Below are positions 47,538 through 58,157 of a DNA stretch of 64,000 nt, piece by piece; position 1 is the first letter of the stretch; the number at the start of each line of letters is the position of its first letter. The stretch lies in assembly GCA_029204225.1 (NCBI GenBank), contig CM055106.1, forward strand, positions 44,181,003 to 44,245,002, read 5' to 3'. A model generated the notes under the pieces. It worked only from the letters and a program-made list of their open reading frames with translations, searched no databases and was not told the DNA's origin. This DNA comes from Diphasiastrum complanatum (taxonomy: Eukaryota > Streptophyta > Lycopodiopsida > Lycopodiales > Lycopodiaceae). A program made the position numbers and the translations under genes.

Positions 47538-47888
47538 TTGAATTTAGAGTGTATATTAGGTGAAATCCACTTTCTCTTGTTCAGTTCCTCCCAAATTTTT
47601 GTAGGGACCTTCTTCACAAAATTCTAAGACCTCAGAGAAGTCTGCGAGAGTTCAGAACTCTAATCCATAACCTTTACAAACTGATAATATCTTTCATCCA
47701 TGTTAGATCTGACTGTAGGTAATTCTCTGAAAGTTCTGATAGATATTTGGTAGCTGATCCATCAGTTTTGGTGAATTTTGTCCTTATTTTGCCACTGATT
47801 CCTAAGATCAAGGTCTCTGATCTACAGTTTAGAGGCTTTTTAGTGCAACCCAATGATCAGCTTCTCTCTTGATCTTATCTGGACTTGG

Positions 47889-47987
47889 ATCTCTCTTGGA
47901 TCTTGTTGGATCTTCTCTAATCTTGCCAGATCTGGCTGAATCTTGGTGGATCTAGCTTGATCTGTCTTGATCTTCCTAGATCTGGCT
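47889..47987. repeat. 10-bp periodic tandem repeat (GATCTTGCTT type)
   Basis: About ten degenerate units of 10-11 bp (GGATCTTGTT, GATCTGGCTG, GATCTAGCTT, GATCTGTCTT, GATCTTCCTA, GATCTGGCTA). It lies between the gypsy integrase end and the ORF promoter. The minus strand stays open through it (RSRKIKTDQARSTKIQPDLA) but this is probably incidental. Confidence 0.7.
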
Positions 47988-48049
47988 ATGATGGCCTTGT
48001 AGATGAACTTTTTGTAACTTGCCAACACCAACCTAGATCTGTCTCACTG

Positions 48050-48302
48050 AGGTGGCCAGTACTTGTGCAATCGGCTACCATTGATGGGTGTGTTGAATGG
48101 CGTTCCATCTAGCTTCTCCAAATTCACGACTCCATAATTAAGAATTTCTTTGATCCGATAAGGACCTTCGCCTGTGAATTTTTATTTCCCTTTGATCACC
48201 TTGGTTCTATACATAAGGACTAGATCTCCAAATCAAAAATCTTTCTTTTGTAATCTGCAATTGTGCCATGCTTTGTGTCATTCCTTTTCAGCTGCCAATG
48301 CA
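48050..48302 (-). pseudogene. Ty3/gypsy integrase C-terminus
   Basis: Minus-strand reading GDLVLMYRTKVIKGK, stop, KFTGEGPYRIKEILNYGVVN, LEKLDGTPFN, INGSRLHKYW: the GPY/F module of gypsy integrase. It is cut at 48302 by the family A element and resumes at 54812. Confidence 0.85.
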
Positions 48303-48953
48303 TCTGAGAGATTTCAACTAGTTTAGTCTAGTTTAGTCACATTTTGGTAAATTGTCAATAAGAGGCCAAAACTCATTTTAGGCTTAGAGATAAACTTTTT
48401 GAAGTTATATTAGTTTAAAATACATTCAAACACTTTTGGAAAGTGTGGGAAAGTTGGTAGTCAAGTTTGAGAGAGATTCAAATTTGAACTTTGGGTACAT
48501 TGAATCTAGACCCAAAAATAGTAGGGTTTACATTTTGGAGGGAAAGCCAAGTGGCCAAATAGGGTCTGAAAACTCTATAAAAGGATGTAACTCGTGGAGA
48601 GACACATCTTCTCTCTTCTATCTCTCATTTCATCATTATACATGGTTCTCTTTGGGTTCTACTACTCATTGGTGCACTATCTTGGTGTTATCTTGCAATC
48701 TTGTGTGTAGAATGATCATTTATTGCTATTTTCGGTTCCACACGTATGAAATATAGTAGGGTACTATAATTTTACAGAAAGCACACATATTTTATGTTTT
48801 GGTTCATGTTTGATCAATATCTCTTAGAGTTTGCATCTCATTTTGTATGTAGATGCTGATTTTTCTACATTGGCAGGATTGTTGGTTTGCTCCTTATTGT
48901 AACCAAAGATTTGGGACTTGGATTGGATCTTGAATTATCTGAAATCCTTCACA
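48303..48953 (+). mobile_element. Family A 5' LTR
   Basis: 651 bp; begins TCTGAGAGATTT and ends ATCCTTCACA. TATA box TATAAAAG at 48576. The CACACGTGTG seen in the other copies reads CACACGTATG here (about 48739). Confidence 0.93.
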
Positions 48954-48965
48954 TGGTATCAGAGC
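48954..48965 (+). other. Family A primer-binding site
   Basis: TGGTATCAGAGC directly after the LTR: perfect tRNA-iMet PBS. Confidence 0.93.
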
Positions 48966-48977
48966 TCTTGTGTTTCA

Positions 48978-51105
48978 GGTTATGAAAGGATCAGCCATCT
49001 TTAGCAAGGATTTTGGAGGAGTTACCAATGCTAGAGCATGCTAGATTGATCTCTACTCAAAAATCAGCATTTTTGCATGTGTAGAATTGATCTTTTGTAG
49101 GTCAAAACTCAATATAGGGTTATATTCTTGTTCAATTCCGATTTCACACTTGGCTTACTGGAATTAGATGATTTTTGGTGCATTAGTAAGGTCTCATTGG
49201 AGTCTACAAGAAGATATACCAAGTTTCTAGAAATTCCATGTAGAATTTGAGATATTCAATTTTTTGTGATTTTGTCAAAACCCTAATTTTGATTGGATCT
49301 CTAGTTTGTGAGGTTACTGAAATTAATTTGAGTGTGTTTCAATCTTAGGAAGTGGCAAGAATCATTAGATTGAGAATAGATCATATGTTGATCAAGATTT
49401 CACTATTCTATGTGTTGATTTTCTAGTTAGAAGTGTTGGAAAAGATTTGAGAGGTTCCATATCTTCTTGAGTTCATTTGTTGACATTTGAGAGAGTGCTT
49501 TGTGGGTTGGAATAGGTTGAAAGAAGAAGATCAGGTCACTTCAACATGGCTACAAGTGGAGGCTTTATGTTGGAGAGCAATGATAGGCTTACCTCAATTA
49601 ACTATTCTACTTGGAAGGTGAGGATGAAGTCCTTATTGGAGATGAATGAGTTGATGGAGATTGTTGCAGGTGTGGAGGAGAGACCTCAAGCACCTCAATA
49701 TGAAGTGAGGTATGACAAAGAAAGCTCTACACATGATTAAGATGAATGTTACCAATGAACTTCTCAAGGAAGTTGGTAAGTGCACATCATCTTTGGAGGC
49801 TTGGGAAGCTTTGAAGAAGCTTTGTGAATCCAAGTCCACATCAAGAGTGCTTACTCTTAGGAGGCAAATCTCTCAAAGTTTGCAAAAGAAGGAAGAGAGT
49901 ACTCATGCTTTTGTTTTAAGGGTTAAAGCATTCAATGATGAGTTAGCATGTATTGATGAAAGTATTAAAGAGCTAGAACTTGTTCAAGTTATACTTAATG
50001 GCTTGTTGGATGATCATGCTAATCTTGTTCAAGGTTATTAAAGGATCAGCCATCTTTAGCAAGGATTTTGGAGGAGTTACCAATGCTAGAGCATGCTAGA
50101 TTGATCTCTACTCAAAAATCAGCATTTTTGCATGTGTAGAATTGATCTTTTGTAGGTCAAAACTCAATATAGGGTTATATACTTGTTCAATTCCGATTTC
50201 AAACTTGGCTTACTGGAATTAGATGATTTTTGGTGCATTAGGAAGGTCTCATTGGAGTCTACAAGAAGATATACCAAGTTTCTAGAAATTGCATGTAGAA
50301 TTTGAGATATTCAATTTTTTGTGATTTTGTCAAAACCCTAATTTTGATTGGATCTCTAGTTTGTGAGGTTACTGAACCTCATTTGAGTGTGTCTCAATCT
50401 TAGGAAGTGGCAAGAATCATTAGATTGAGGATAGATCATAGGTTGATCAAGATCTCACTATTCTATGTGTTGATTTTCTATTTAGAAGTGCTAGAAGAGA
50501 TTTGAGAGGTTCCATATCTTTGTGATATCTTCTTGAGTTCATTTGTTGACATTCAAGAGAGTGCTTTGTGCATTGGAATAGGTTGAAAGAAGAAGATCAG
50601 GTCACTTCAACATGGCTACAAGTGGTGGATTTATGTTGGAGAGCAATGATAGGCTTACCTCAATCAACTATTCTACTTGGAAGGTGAGGATGGAGTCCTT
50701 ATTGGAGATGAATGAGTTGATGGAGATTGTTGCAGGTGTGGAGGAGAGACCTCAAGCACCTCAAGATAAAGTGAGGTATGACAAGAGAGCAAAGAAAGCT
50801 CTACACATGATCAAGATGAATGTTATCAATGAACTTCTCAAGGAAGTTGGTAAGTACACATCATCTTTGGAGGCTTGGGAAGCTTTCAAGAAGCTTTATG
50901 AATCCAAGTCTACATCAAGAGTGCTTACTCTTAGGAGGCAAATCTTTCAAAGTTTGCAAAAGAAGTAAGAGAGTACTCATGCTTTTGTTTTGAGAGTTAA
51001 AGCATTCAATGATGAGTTAGCATGTATTGATGAAAGCATTAAGGAGGTAGACCTTGTTCAAGTTATACTTAATGGCTTGTTGGATGATCATGCTAATCTT
51101 GTTCA
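48978..51105 (+). repeat. Tandem duplication of leader and gag, period 1055 bp
   Basis: GGTTATGAAAGGATCAG at 48978 and GGTTATTAAAGGATCAG at 50033 begin two long near-identical segments, each with leader and the first two-thirds of gag. Junction homology is the short GGTTAT(N)AAAGGATCAG. The copies differ by scattered substitutions and an 8-bp indel. Confidence 0.93.
49546..50041 (+). pseudogene. gag: Family A Gag, duplicate 1
   Basis: Starts MATSGGFMLESNDRLTSINY (49546). An 8-bp deletion relative to duplicate 2 at about 49714 (RYDKE versus RYDKRAKKA) shifts the frame, after which it continues in frame 2 (ALHMIKMNVTNELLKEVGK) to LLDDHANLVQGY and a stop created by the duplication joint. Here KKEESTHAF is intact where duplicate 2 has a stop. 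Confidence 0.88.
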
Positions 51106-51547
51106 AAGTTTTGCTATTTAAAAGACTTTGCCAAGTATTGTGGATTTGCAAGAGATCTTGGTGAATGAGGAGTATAGCCTTCAATCAAGAGGAGGTGGAT
51201 CTACATCGACATCTCATTATGAAGAGGATGCTATGTTCATCAAAGGCAAGTTCAAGGGCAAAGGCAAAGGCAAGTGGTCTAAAGGGCAAGATCAAGGTGA
51301 GACTTCTTCTTTTGGCAAAAAGAAAGATAAGTCTAAGTTGAAATGCTTTTATTGTGGAATCAAAGGGCATTTTGCAAATGAATGTTTGAAGAAGCAAAGA
51401 GATGAAGGTAGCAAGCAAATCAACTTTACTACTAATGATGAGGGTCCAGGTGGTGGTGATTCTCTTTTGATGTGTTCTTCAAGTCCAATATCAAGTGAAG
51501 AGACAAAGATTCATGGTGGATTGAAAGTGGAGCTAGCTCACACATGA
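50612..51547 (+). pseudogene. gag: Family A Gag, duplicate 2, with zinc knuckle
   Basis: One frame from MATSGGFMLESN to the end of Gag with two stops: TAA at 50966 (Glu in duplicate 1) and TAA at 51119 before KTLPSIVDLQEI. The second half (from 51122) has the basic KGKFKGKGKGKWSKGQDQGE linker and the knuckle CFYCGIKGHFANEC. Total about 312 codons, normal for copia Gag. Protease follows in a -1 frame. Confidence 0.9.
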
Positions 51548-52881
51548 CTAGTCACAAGGAGCTTTTTACTTCTTTGGTCATTTATGATGGAGCCAAGCAA
51601 CCAATTCACATGGCCAATGGTGGTGAGTGTGTGATTGAAGGTATTGGTTCAATTCCTATTTGTCTCTCTACTAATAAAAAAGCAAGACTTGATGATGTTC
51701 TTTACATTCCTTCACTTTCAAAGAATTTGATAAGTGTTGGTCAAATGGTAGAGAAAGGATACATGGTAAAGTTTGGGGGTGATGCTTGTTTCATTACAAA
51801 GGAAGAAATCTTGGTTGCTAGGGGCAATAAACAAGGTAGACTTCTCAAGCTTGATGCTTTTGTTATGGCTAACAAAAAGGATGTAATGGAAAAGGAGATT
51901 GGTCTCAACTTTCCAAAGTTACCTTTTAGCATCAATAAGATTGGTGGATCTTATGCAAAGTCTAACAAGCTTCCTTATGCTAGATCTAGATCAAGATCTA
52001 ATATGCTTCTTAGAGATGTTCATCTTTGTGCTAACTTGGCTAGTCTTGAGGATAATGATGGTGTTTCAATGGTTCTTCATGGCAAGTGCAAGCATGAAAA
52101 AGGTAAGGAAAGAGCTAACTTCATCAATGGAGGTGAAGGTTCTTCCTTGGAAAAGATTGTTGCTAATGATTTCTTTGATCATATGGAAAAGGATGTTGCT
52201 AGGTGCACGCATGAAGGAGGTGGTTCATCTACATTCTTTTGTTATGATTTCAATAAAGTCATTTTTCCAGCAAGTGGAGTCACACGTCTTCATAAAGAGA
52301 GTAGATCAAATGGTTCTATCAAGAGACTTAGTGAGGGAGATAGTCACAAGTCAAGAAGAAGAGAAGTATGTGAAGAGTTCAAAGTAGGATGTACTTTGAA
52401 TGATGTCATTGTGAATAATAGTGAGGAAGAATCATTATCATATGATTCATTACCTAAAACATTGAGTAGAAGTTCTTGTTTGAAAAAAGAGAGTACTTCA
52501 ATCATCTTTATGTTGAAGGTACTAATCATTTTTTTCATGGCTTCTAATGTCTTTGAGGTTTCTACTTCTTATGATGCAATCATTAAGAGGGAGTCTTATG
52601 AAGGAAAGAGCAATGAAATACTGGTTCTTGGGAAGATCCAAGGCATGGATTTCACATCTCTTCATCAACTCAAAGTATTCTATGATTGTGAATTGATCAT
52701 CATAATCGAGATGGCAAAAGGTTGGTTGGAGAAGACTACATGGAGCAAATCGAGAGGCAATTTCTTCAAGGCAAGGGAGATCTCATTGGTGAGCTTATTG
52801 AGGTTTGTTATGGGCTCAAGAGGGCTGGATTTATTAGGTTCTACTTCATCTTGGATGGAAAGTTTGGAATCTATCTTTTGA
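51499..52881 (+). CDS. Protease followed by unrecognised 300-residue extension
   Basis: An open reading of about 460 codons. It begins KDSWWIESGASSHMTSHKEL, the copia protease, but the catalytic Asp of DSG is Glu. Next come VLYIPSLSKNLISVGQMVEK and GNKQGRLLKLDAFV. Where integrase should begin (LWHxxLGH) the frame continues into a Ser/Lys-rich sequence (ARSRSRSNMLLRDVHLCANL, DFFDHMEKDVARCTHEGGGS, then SDGDSHKSRRRE-like basic stretch) with a hydrophobic FMLKVLIIFFMASNVFEV at about 52507-52560. No known domain in the extension. The first internal Met is at 51544. Confidence 0.6.
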   Translation, partial: RDKDSWWIESGASSHMTSHKELFTSLVIYDGAKQPIHMANGGECVIEGIGSIPICLSTNKKARLDDVLYIPSLSKNLISVGQMVEKGYMVKFGGDACFITKEEILVARGNKQGRLLKLDAFVMANKKDVMEKEIGLNFPKLPFSINKIGGSYAKSNKLPYARSRSRSNMLLRDVHLCANLASLEDNDGVSMVLHGKCKHEKGKERANFINGGEGSSLEKIVANDFFDHMEKDVARCTHEGGGSSTFFCYDFNKVIFPASGVTRLHKESRSNGSIKRLSEGDSHKSRRREVCEEFKVGCTLNDVIVNNSEEESLSYDSLPKTLSRSSCLKKESTSIIFMLKVLIIFFMASNVFEVSTSYDAIIKRESYEGKSNEILVLGKIQGMDFTSLHQLKVFYDCELIIIIEMAKGWLEKTTWSKSRGNFFKAREISLVSLLRFVMGSRGLDLLGSTSSWMESLESIF

Positions 52882-53114
52882 TTTATGATGGTGACATTGG
52901 TGACATTGTTTTCACTAACCTTTGTGGAAATTCGAGATCAAGCATTGATGAGTTCTTGTTGGATCTAGATCATATGTTTGAGAGGGAGTATTTCCAGAGG
53001 TTCAGGTCTGAAGATATTCATATCTTTGATATCTTTGATGATCAAGAGAAAGGTAAGCAAGTGGAAGCGACACACTTTGCTTTACTCACATGTTTGGAGA
53101 ATTTTCTTGTGTAG
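52722..53114 (+). pseudogene. Strongly diverged copia RT relic with YDGD
   Basis: A 130-codon ORF whose start parallels the RT palm: EDYMEQIERQFLQGKGDLIG, ELIEVCYGLKRAG, then IYLLIYDGDIGD (YDGD at 52884-52895) and DLDHMFEREYF. The order and spacing match [25 protein letters not shown], but the spacing between blocks is shortened and the catalytic YVDD is YDGD. It overlaps the end of the 51499 ORF in another frame. Confidence 0.5.
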
Positions 53115-53274
53115 ATGATGCTATGCAAGTGGATATTGGTTCTCATGGTTTTCATACTGGAAAAACAAGTAATGGATCTGGAAAACAAATTTTTTTCAAT
53201 GACTTTGATGGTCAAGAGGAAGATCAAGAGGTTGGTCTCAAAGGGCTTCAACAACACAAAGGAAAGGTGGCAAT

Positions 53275-54174
53275 TTGGAGCTAGTCAAGAGCATCAAAGG
53301 AGAGGTAATTGGCAAAGATGTTATGGATCTGTTTTTGCAGCTTATTGAAGACTCAAGTAAGGTCAAAGGAGCAGAAAGGAAGTGTTTTTCAAGTTTACTT
53401 TACTTGTTCTATCTCATGTTTAAGCTATTTCATGTGGATGTGTGCAAATTGTCAAGATATGGAGAAACTAGCTACATTGTCTTGCAATATCTTATTGTTG
53501 GAGTTGTACTAGCATTCTTGGCTGGTTTTGCTGATGGAGATGAAGCTAATGGAGGTTCATTATGTCACTCATCCATGGCTAAGTTCTCAAGTGTTGAGCT
53601 ACTTGGTGCCAATACTTGGAGATTGTCAATTTTTGGTGAATTCATGGTCATTTTCTTGTGTCAAGTAGATCTTGAAGATGGACTAGTGCAAAATACTTGG
53701 TTTATGGAGTCATGTGGTGCTATATTTTCATCATGTATGTACTCACCTACTCATGGATTTCCAAGGCTTGATGGTTTCTTGTGGCAAGATGGAGATGGAG
53801 GCTCATTCATGGAGTTTTATGGTGGAGACATATCAAGAAAGGACAAAGTTGGAGGACACAAGCAAGCAAATGGTCATCACTCACATTTATTGTTTGGTTG
53901 CTGTAATTTTCTAGAGAGTACAAAGTTTGAAACATGGAGGAATCATTTCATTCACATTCTATTTGGTTCTTCATGTTCTAGTTATATCTTGATGTGCAAA
54001 ATTGATGTAAGAAATAGTGAAGCATCCAATTTGGACACTATTCTCTATATCAATTATGAAAGATACTTTAGAACCTTAGAAAGAAGATCTATACTTAGGA
54101 TGGAGATCATTCTAAAGTTGGATCAAAGTTCTATTTTCAAAACTATGCCAAAACTAGTTGAAGAGGGAGTGTGA
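53275..54174 (+). CDS. 299-residue ORF before 3' LTR, function unknown
   Basis: Uninterrupted from 53275 to a TGA that overlaps the LTR start (last residues KLVEEGV are the polypurine tract in translation). Two hydrophobic segments, FSSLLYLFYLMFKLFHV and YIVLQYLIVGVVLAFLAGFA (residues about 40-85), could span a membrane. The remainder is mixed with HKQANGHHSHLLFGCC and a basic end. No RNase H motif is visible. Position and hydrophobic segments recall env-like ORFs of some copia lineages, but that is inference. Confidence 0.5.
   Translation: MELVKSIKGEVIGKDVMDLFLQLIEDSSKVKGAERKCFSSLLYLFYLMFKLFHVDVCKLSRYGETSYIVLQYLIVGVVLAFLAGFADGDEANGGSLCHSSMAKFSSVELLGANTWRLSIFGEFMVIFLCQVDLEDGLVQNTWFMESCGAIFSSCMYSPTHGFPRLDGFLWQDGDGGSFMEFYGGDISRKDKVGGHKQANGHHSHLLFGCCNFLESTKFETWRNHFIHILFGSSCSSYILMCKIDVRNSEASNLDTILYINYERYFRTLERRSILRMEIILKLDQSSIFKTMPKLVEEGV
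54160..54169 (+). other. Family A polypurine tract
   Basis: GAAGAGGGAG directly before the TGTGAGAG start of the 3' LTR. Confidence 0.85.
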
Positions 54175-54811
54175 GAGATTTCAACTAGTTTAGTCTAGTT
54201 TAGTCACATTTTGGTGAATTGTCAATAAGAGGCCCAAACTCATTTTAGGCTTAGAGATAAACTTTTTGAAGTTATATTAGTTTAAAATACATTCAATAAA
54301 CACTTTTGAAGTTGGTAGTCGAGTTTGAGAGAGATTCAAATTTGAACTTTGGGTACATTGAATCTAGACCCAAAAATAGTAGGGTTTACATTTTGGAGGG
54401 AAAGCCAAGTGGCCAAATAGGGTTTGGAAACTCTATAAAAGGATGTAACTCGTGGACAGACACATCTTCTCTCTTCTATCTCTCATTTCATCATTGTACA
54501 TGGTTCTCTTTGGGTTATACTACTCATTGGTGCACTATCTTGGTGTTATCTTGCAATTTTGTGTGTAGAATGATCATTTATTGCTATTTTCGGTTCCACA
54601 CGTGTGAAATAAAGTAGGGTACTGTAATTGTACGGACAGCAAACATATTTTATGTTTTGGTTCATGTTTGATCAATATCTCTTAGAGTTTGCATCTCATT
54701 TTGTATGTAGATGCTGATTTTTCTACATTGGCAGGATTGTTGGTTTGCCCCTTATTGTAACCAAAGATTTGGGACTTGGATTGGATGTTGAATGATCTGA
54801 AATCCTTCACA
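54170..54811 (+). mobile_element. Family A 3' LTR
   Basis: 642 bp, TGTGAGAGATTT...ATCCTTCACA. It lacks a 12-bp GGAAAGTGTGGG segment present in the 5' LTR. TATA box at 54434; intact CACACGTGTG at 54597. Followed by ATGCA. Confidence 0.95.
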
Positions 54812-55680
54812 ATGCATGTACATCTAGTAAGTGTGTTTCACAGAACTTATGCAGAGCTTCATGACGTAATTGTAGATATCTAGATTCATCATGACGTTGC
54901 GTTGTGGCAATCCTTAATAAAGGGACCTAAAACTCTGCTAGCATTACAATATCTTGGCAATAAGCCAATTGAAATGGCATTTGGTCAGTGCTTCCCTTAT
55001 ATGCTATCCTGAATGCCCATAGAGTAGCATGTAACTTGTGTTCCCAATCCGATTTGCAGCTAGCTTCAACTGTTTTTGTGAGTACACTACATAGGATCTT
55101 ATTGGACTACTTTGCTTGCCCATTACCGTGAGGATAATAAGACGTACTGGTTCTATGGATCACAAAGAATTCCTGCAATAGGACCTTGATGGTCTCATTG
55201 ATGAAATGACTCTCGCGATCGCTGACTATCTCCACTGGTCATCCAAAGCACATAGTGAAGCTTGGATCGACCAACGATGGATCACCGGCGTTTGTTGTCC
55301 ACTGATGTCTCATAGGGAAATTATGGCAATGTGCAAATGCCGCATTTACTGCAGTCCCTCCACAAGCATTTTTTTTTCATGGTATTTTGAATTAGGAGGC
55401 TTTGCACATAGAAGCGATTCCCACATATTATGCTGATGCTGGGACAAACAAATTGGTTTGCCTTGCAAATATCCGCTTCTTGAATTTTGCAGCAGATGGA
55501 ACATGTGCAGGCATGATCCTTTCCATGATGACCAAACATGGTTTGTCTCATATGATTAAACGCCTCCTTAATATATATCATTTGCATATGGTACACACAA
55601 CAATAGGTGTACTGCTCCTTTAGTTTCCGGACAAAATAAGGCTTCAACACCTCAAAGCATCTAAGAGATATCTGCACTTT
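54812..55680 (-). pseudogene. Ty3/gypsy integrase core and zinc finger
   Basis: Minus-strand pieces: 55677-55321 (KEQYTYCCVYH, FGHHGKDHACTCSICCKIQE: damaged HHCC finger), then ESHFINETIKVLLQEF, VIHRTSTSYYPHGNGQAK, a stop, and RIAYKGSTDQMPFQLAY. The catalytic Glu of NGQVE is Lys. Many stops. Continuous with 48302-48050 before the family A insertion. Confidence 0.8.
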
Positions 55681-56194
<514 letters not shown>

Positions 56195-56289
56195 AATTCT
56201 TATCGTATTACACGAATAAGTGATTTCAAACCCCCTCTAAAACTTGGATGTTTATTGATGTTACGAGTTTTGTTGTTTCCCTTAAAAAA

Positions 56290-56645
56290 AACAGTACCAA
56301 AAGTACCAAAATAGGTAATATGTGACAAGAAAAAGTTTGAAGTAAAATATAACCAAATTTGGTAGTCTGAACTATCTAAATTGAAAATTGATAAGTACCA
56401 ATTGGAAAAACATTGGTACTATAGAGTTTCAAAAAGCTTTGGTGCTCGAGGGTTTTGCCAACATTTAACATTCAGTATCTTTTTGTACATTGCAATAAAA
56501 TTCTCACCAATTTTTTTATGTTGTCGCACATTACAATTACCAAAGCACACTACATGTTGAAGAGCTATTTAAAAGCTTCTCATAGCACCAAAGTACCAAA
56601 ATGGTAGAAAGTACCAACAGGTAGGACCAAAGTACCAAAGCATCT
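56290..56645. repeat. Satellite-like monomer, third locus
   Basis: AGTACCAAAAGTACCAAAA, TTTGGTAGTCTGAA..AAGTACCAATTGG, and GGTAGAAAGTACC near the end match words of the 31340-33110 array. It abuts ORF copy 2. Confidence 0.65.
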
Positions 56646-57746
56646 TATAGTATGTAGGGTCGAAGATCTCTCATCATAATAGCCCTCCTACCTGTCAACA
56701 AGGGTATAAGTGGGAAAGGCCCTTGTCCCAAAATCCTATTGGCTGAAGCTGTGGGAGATGTGGGGACGGAGGCAGAGGATGTCGGAATCAAAATAAGAGG
56801 AGTAGGTGTGGTAGTGGAAGCAGAGGGTTGAGTGGCAGAGGAAACTATGGTTGTGGAAGTGGTGGTGGTTAGTTGCGGACGTGCGGTGCATTGCCTAGTG
56901 GCTGGAGGACTAGATGAGGAGGGGGACCACACATGCATTTGCTGGTCGTTGTGTCAGTAACTGCGGGTTGAGTGGAGGTGGATACGACAGATGGAGGGTA
57001 TAAATTAGTGTGAGAGATGGTGGCAGAAAGAATAGTGGATATGTTAAACTCGTGCACCTTCTCCTCGAGAAGTGTACAGGCAAAGTTACACAACAATGGT
57101 CTTGCTACAACACGGTCGAGCGTGTTAGGTTTGATGGCGATGGAGAGCTCGTACATAAGAAAGGTATGCTAGTCATATGGCACCACTGAGGGGCTTGGGA
57201 ACTCCATGAAGGATTCCACGATTTGGCTGAGCAACGTGAATTGTATGCGGTCCTTGCAAAAAGTTGAAATAACTAAGAAGTTGTTCAACAACTAGGCAGT
57301 TGCTTGGATTACAAGATCGTTGATAGCCTCTATCAAGTACTCATTGTTAGTCTTGACTAGAAGCTCAGGGGTGGTGGCCGTTACAAATGGTTTAATGAGG
57401 TTTTGGTCTGGTGATGGGAGATGGGCTGGCGATCACCAGACACTATGTCGATGACCATGGAGTTAGTGTTGATGCGTACCTTGTACGTGGCACCTTGGTA
57501 TAGGATATGGAAACACGACTTTGGTGCATCCTAGGTGGCGTAGGCATGGAGTGCGAGATCCATGTTGATGTTAGAAGAGAATAATGCCAGAAAAAAGCCC
57601 ATTGCTTCAAGAAGAGGTCCAGTAGCTTGAAGCTAAGGTTTAATCAAGGCATCAGATGACAGGGCCCAAATCTGGGTGGCAAAAGGCACCTCTCGTGTGA
57701 TGACCTTCTTTGTGCTAGTTTCATCAATAGAGGAAGAGGAAGTCAT
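56646..57746 (-). pseudogene. Long decayed ORF of unknown family, copy 2
   Basis: Minus-strand ATG at 57746 (MTSSSSIDETSTKKVI). Parallel to copy 1 throughout: ATQIWALSSDALIKP, FHILYQGATYKVRINTNSM, SGDRQPISHHQTK, then in another frame FLMYELSIAIKPNTLDRVVA, LLCNFACTLLEEKVHEF, then the Ser/Thr/Pro-rich region. It breaks off at the satellite before the coiled-coil part. Several stops and shifts, at different places from copy 1. Confidence 0.55.
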
Positions 57747-58157
57747 ATTGGTGGATGGATGTTACGGACTGTTAGCGAAGGAAATGTAAAAAAGAGAAAA
57801 GGCACTCAAAAAGGTGAAAAAGGTGTCAAATTAGTTAAAAGGCTTAAAAACTGGAAAAAGACAAAAATTGTGAGAATGGAAGAGGAAATGGGAGTACTAA
57901 GTGTAGAGCAGGTGGCTGTGAGAGCAGATGAAGGTGTGTGGAAAGTTTCGTTGGGAACAGAGAACTTGAAAATTTTGAAGGAAATTTTGGTAGAGCTTCA
58001 CTGAATGAAGTGCCAAATGACTCAAATTCTGCCCTTATATAGCGAAATTTAGAGTGCGTATTAAGGTATGATTTTAGGCATGCATGATAAATGAACCTTT
58101 CGAAACCAAAGTCATAGGAGACGCCTAATTGTTTCTGCAATCTCTCTTTCACAGCAG
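57747..58157 (-). promoter_or_regulatory. Leader and TATA-like box of ORF copy 2
   Basis: CTATATAAG on the minus strand at 58042-58034, with GAGTCATTTGGCAC downstream as in copy 1, then an A/G-rich plus-strand stretch (57780-57960) up to the ATG. ORFs in this stretch on either strand are not supported. Confidence 0.45.

Larger units (their letters stand above)
48303..54811 (+). mobile_element. Complete family A LTR retrotransposon, non-autonomous
   Basis: 6509 bp with LTRs 48303-48953 and 54170-54811, PBS at 48954, polypurine tract before 54170, and perfect ATGCA target duplications (48298-48302 and 54812-54816). The interior has a 1055-bp tandem duplication of leader plus gag, a Gag zinc knuckle, a protease with an altered active site, a strongly diverged RT relic, and two long ORFs without recognised domains. 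Integrase and RNase H are absent. Inserted in a gypsy integrase. The 5' LTR starts TC instead of TG, a point change at the second base. Confidence 0.95.

Noticed and set aside
55321-55677. Cys-rich ORF that looked like a small secreted protein
   Set aside because: It lies in order with gypsy integrase on the same strand and fits a damaged HHCC zinc finger; no signal peptide.
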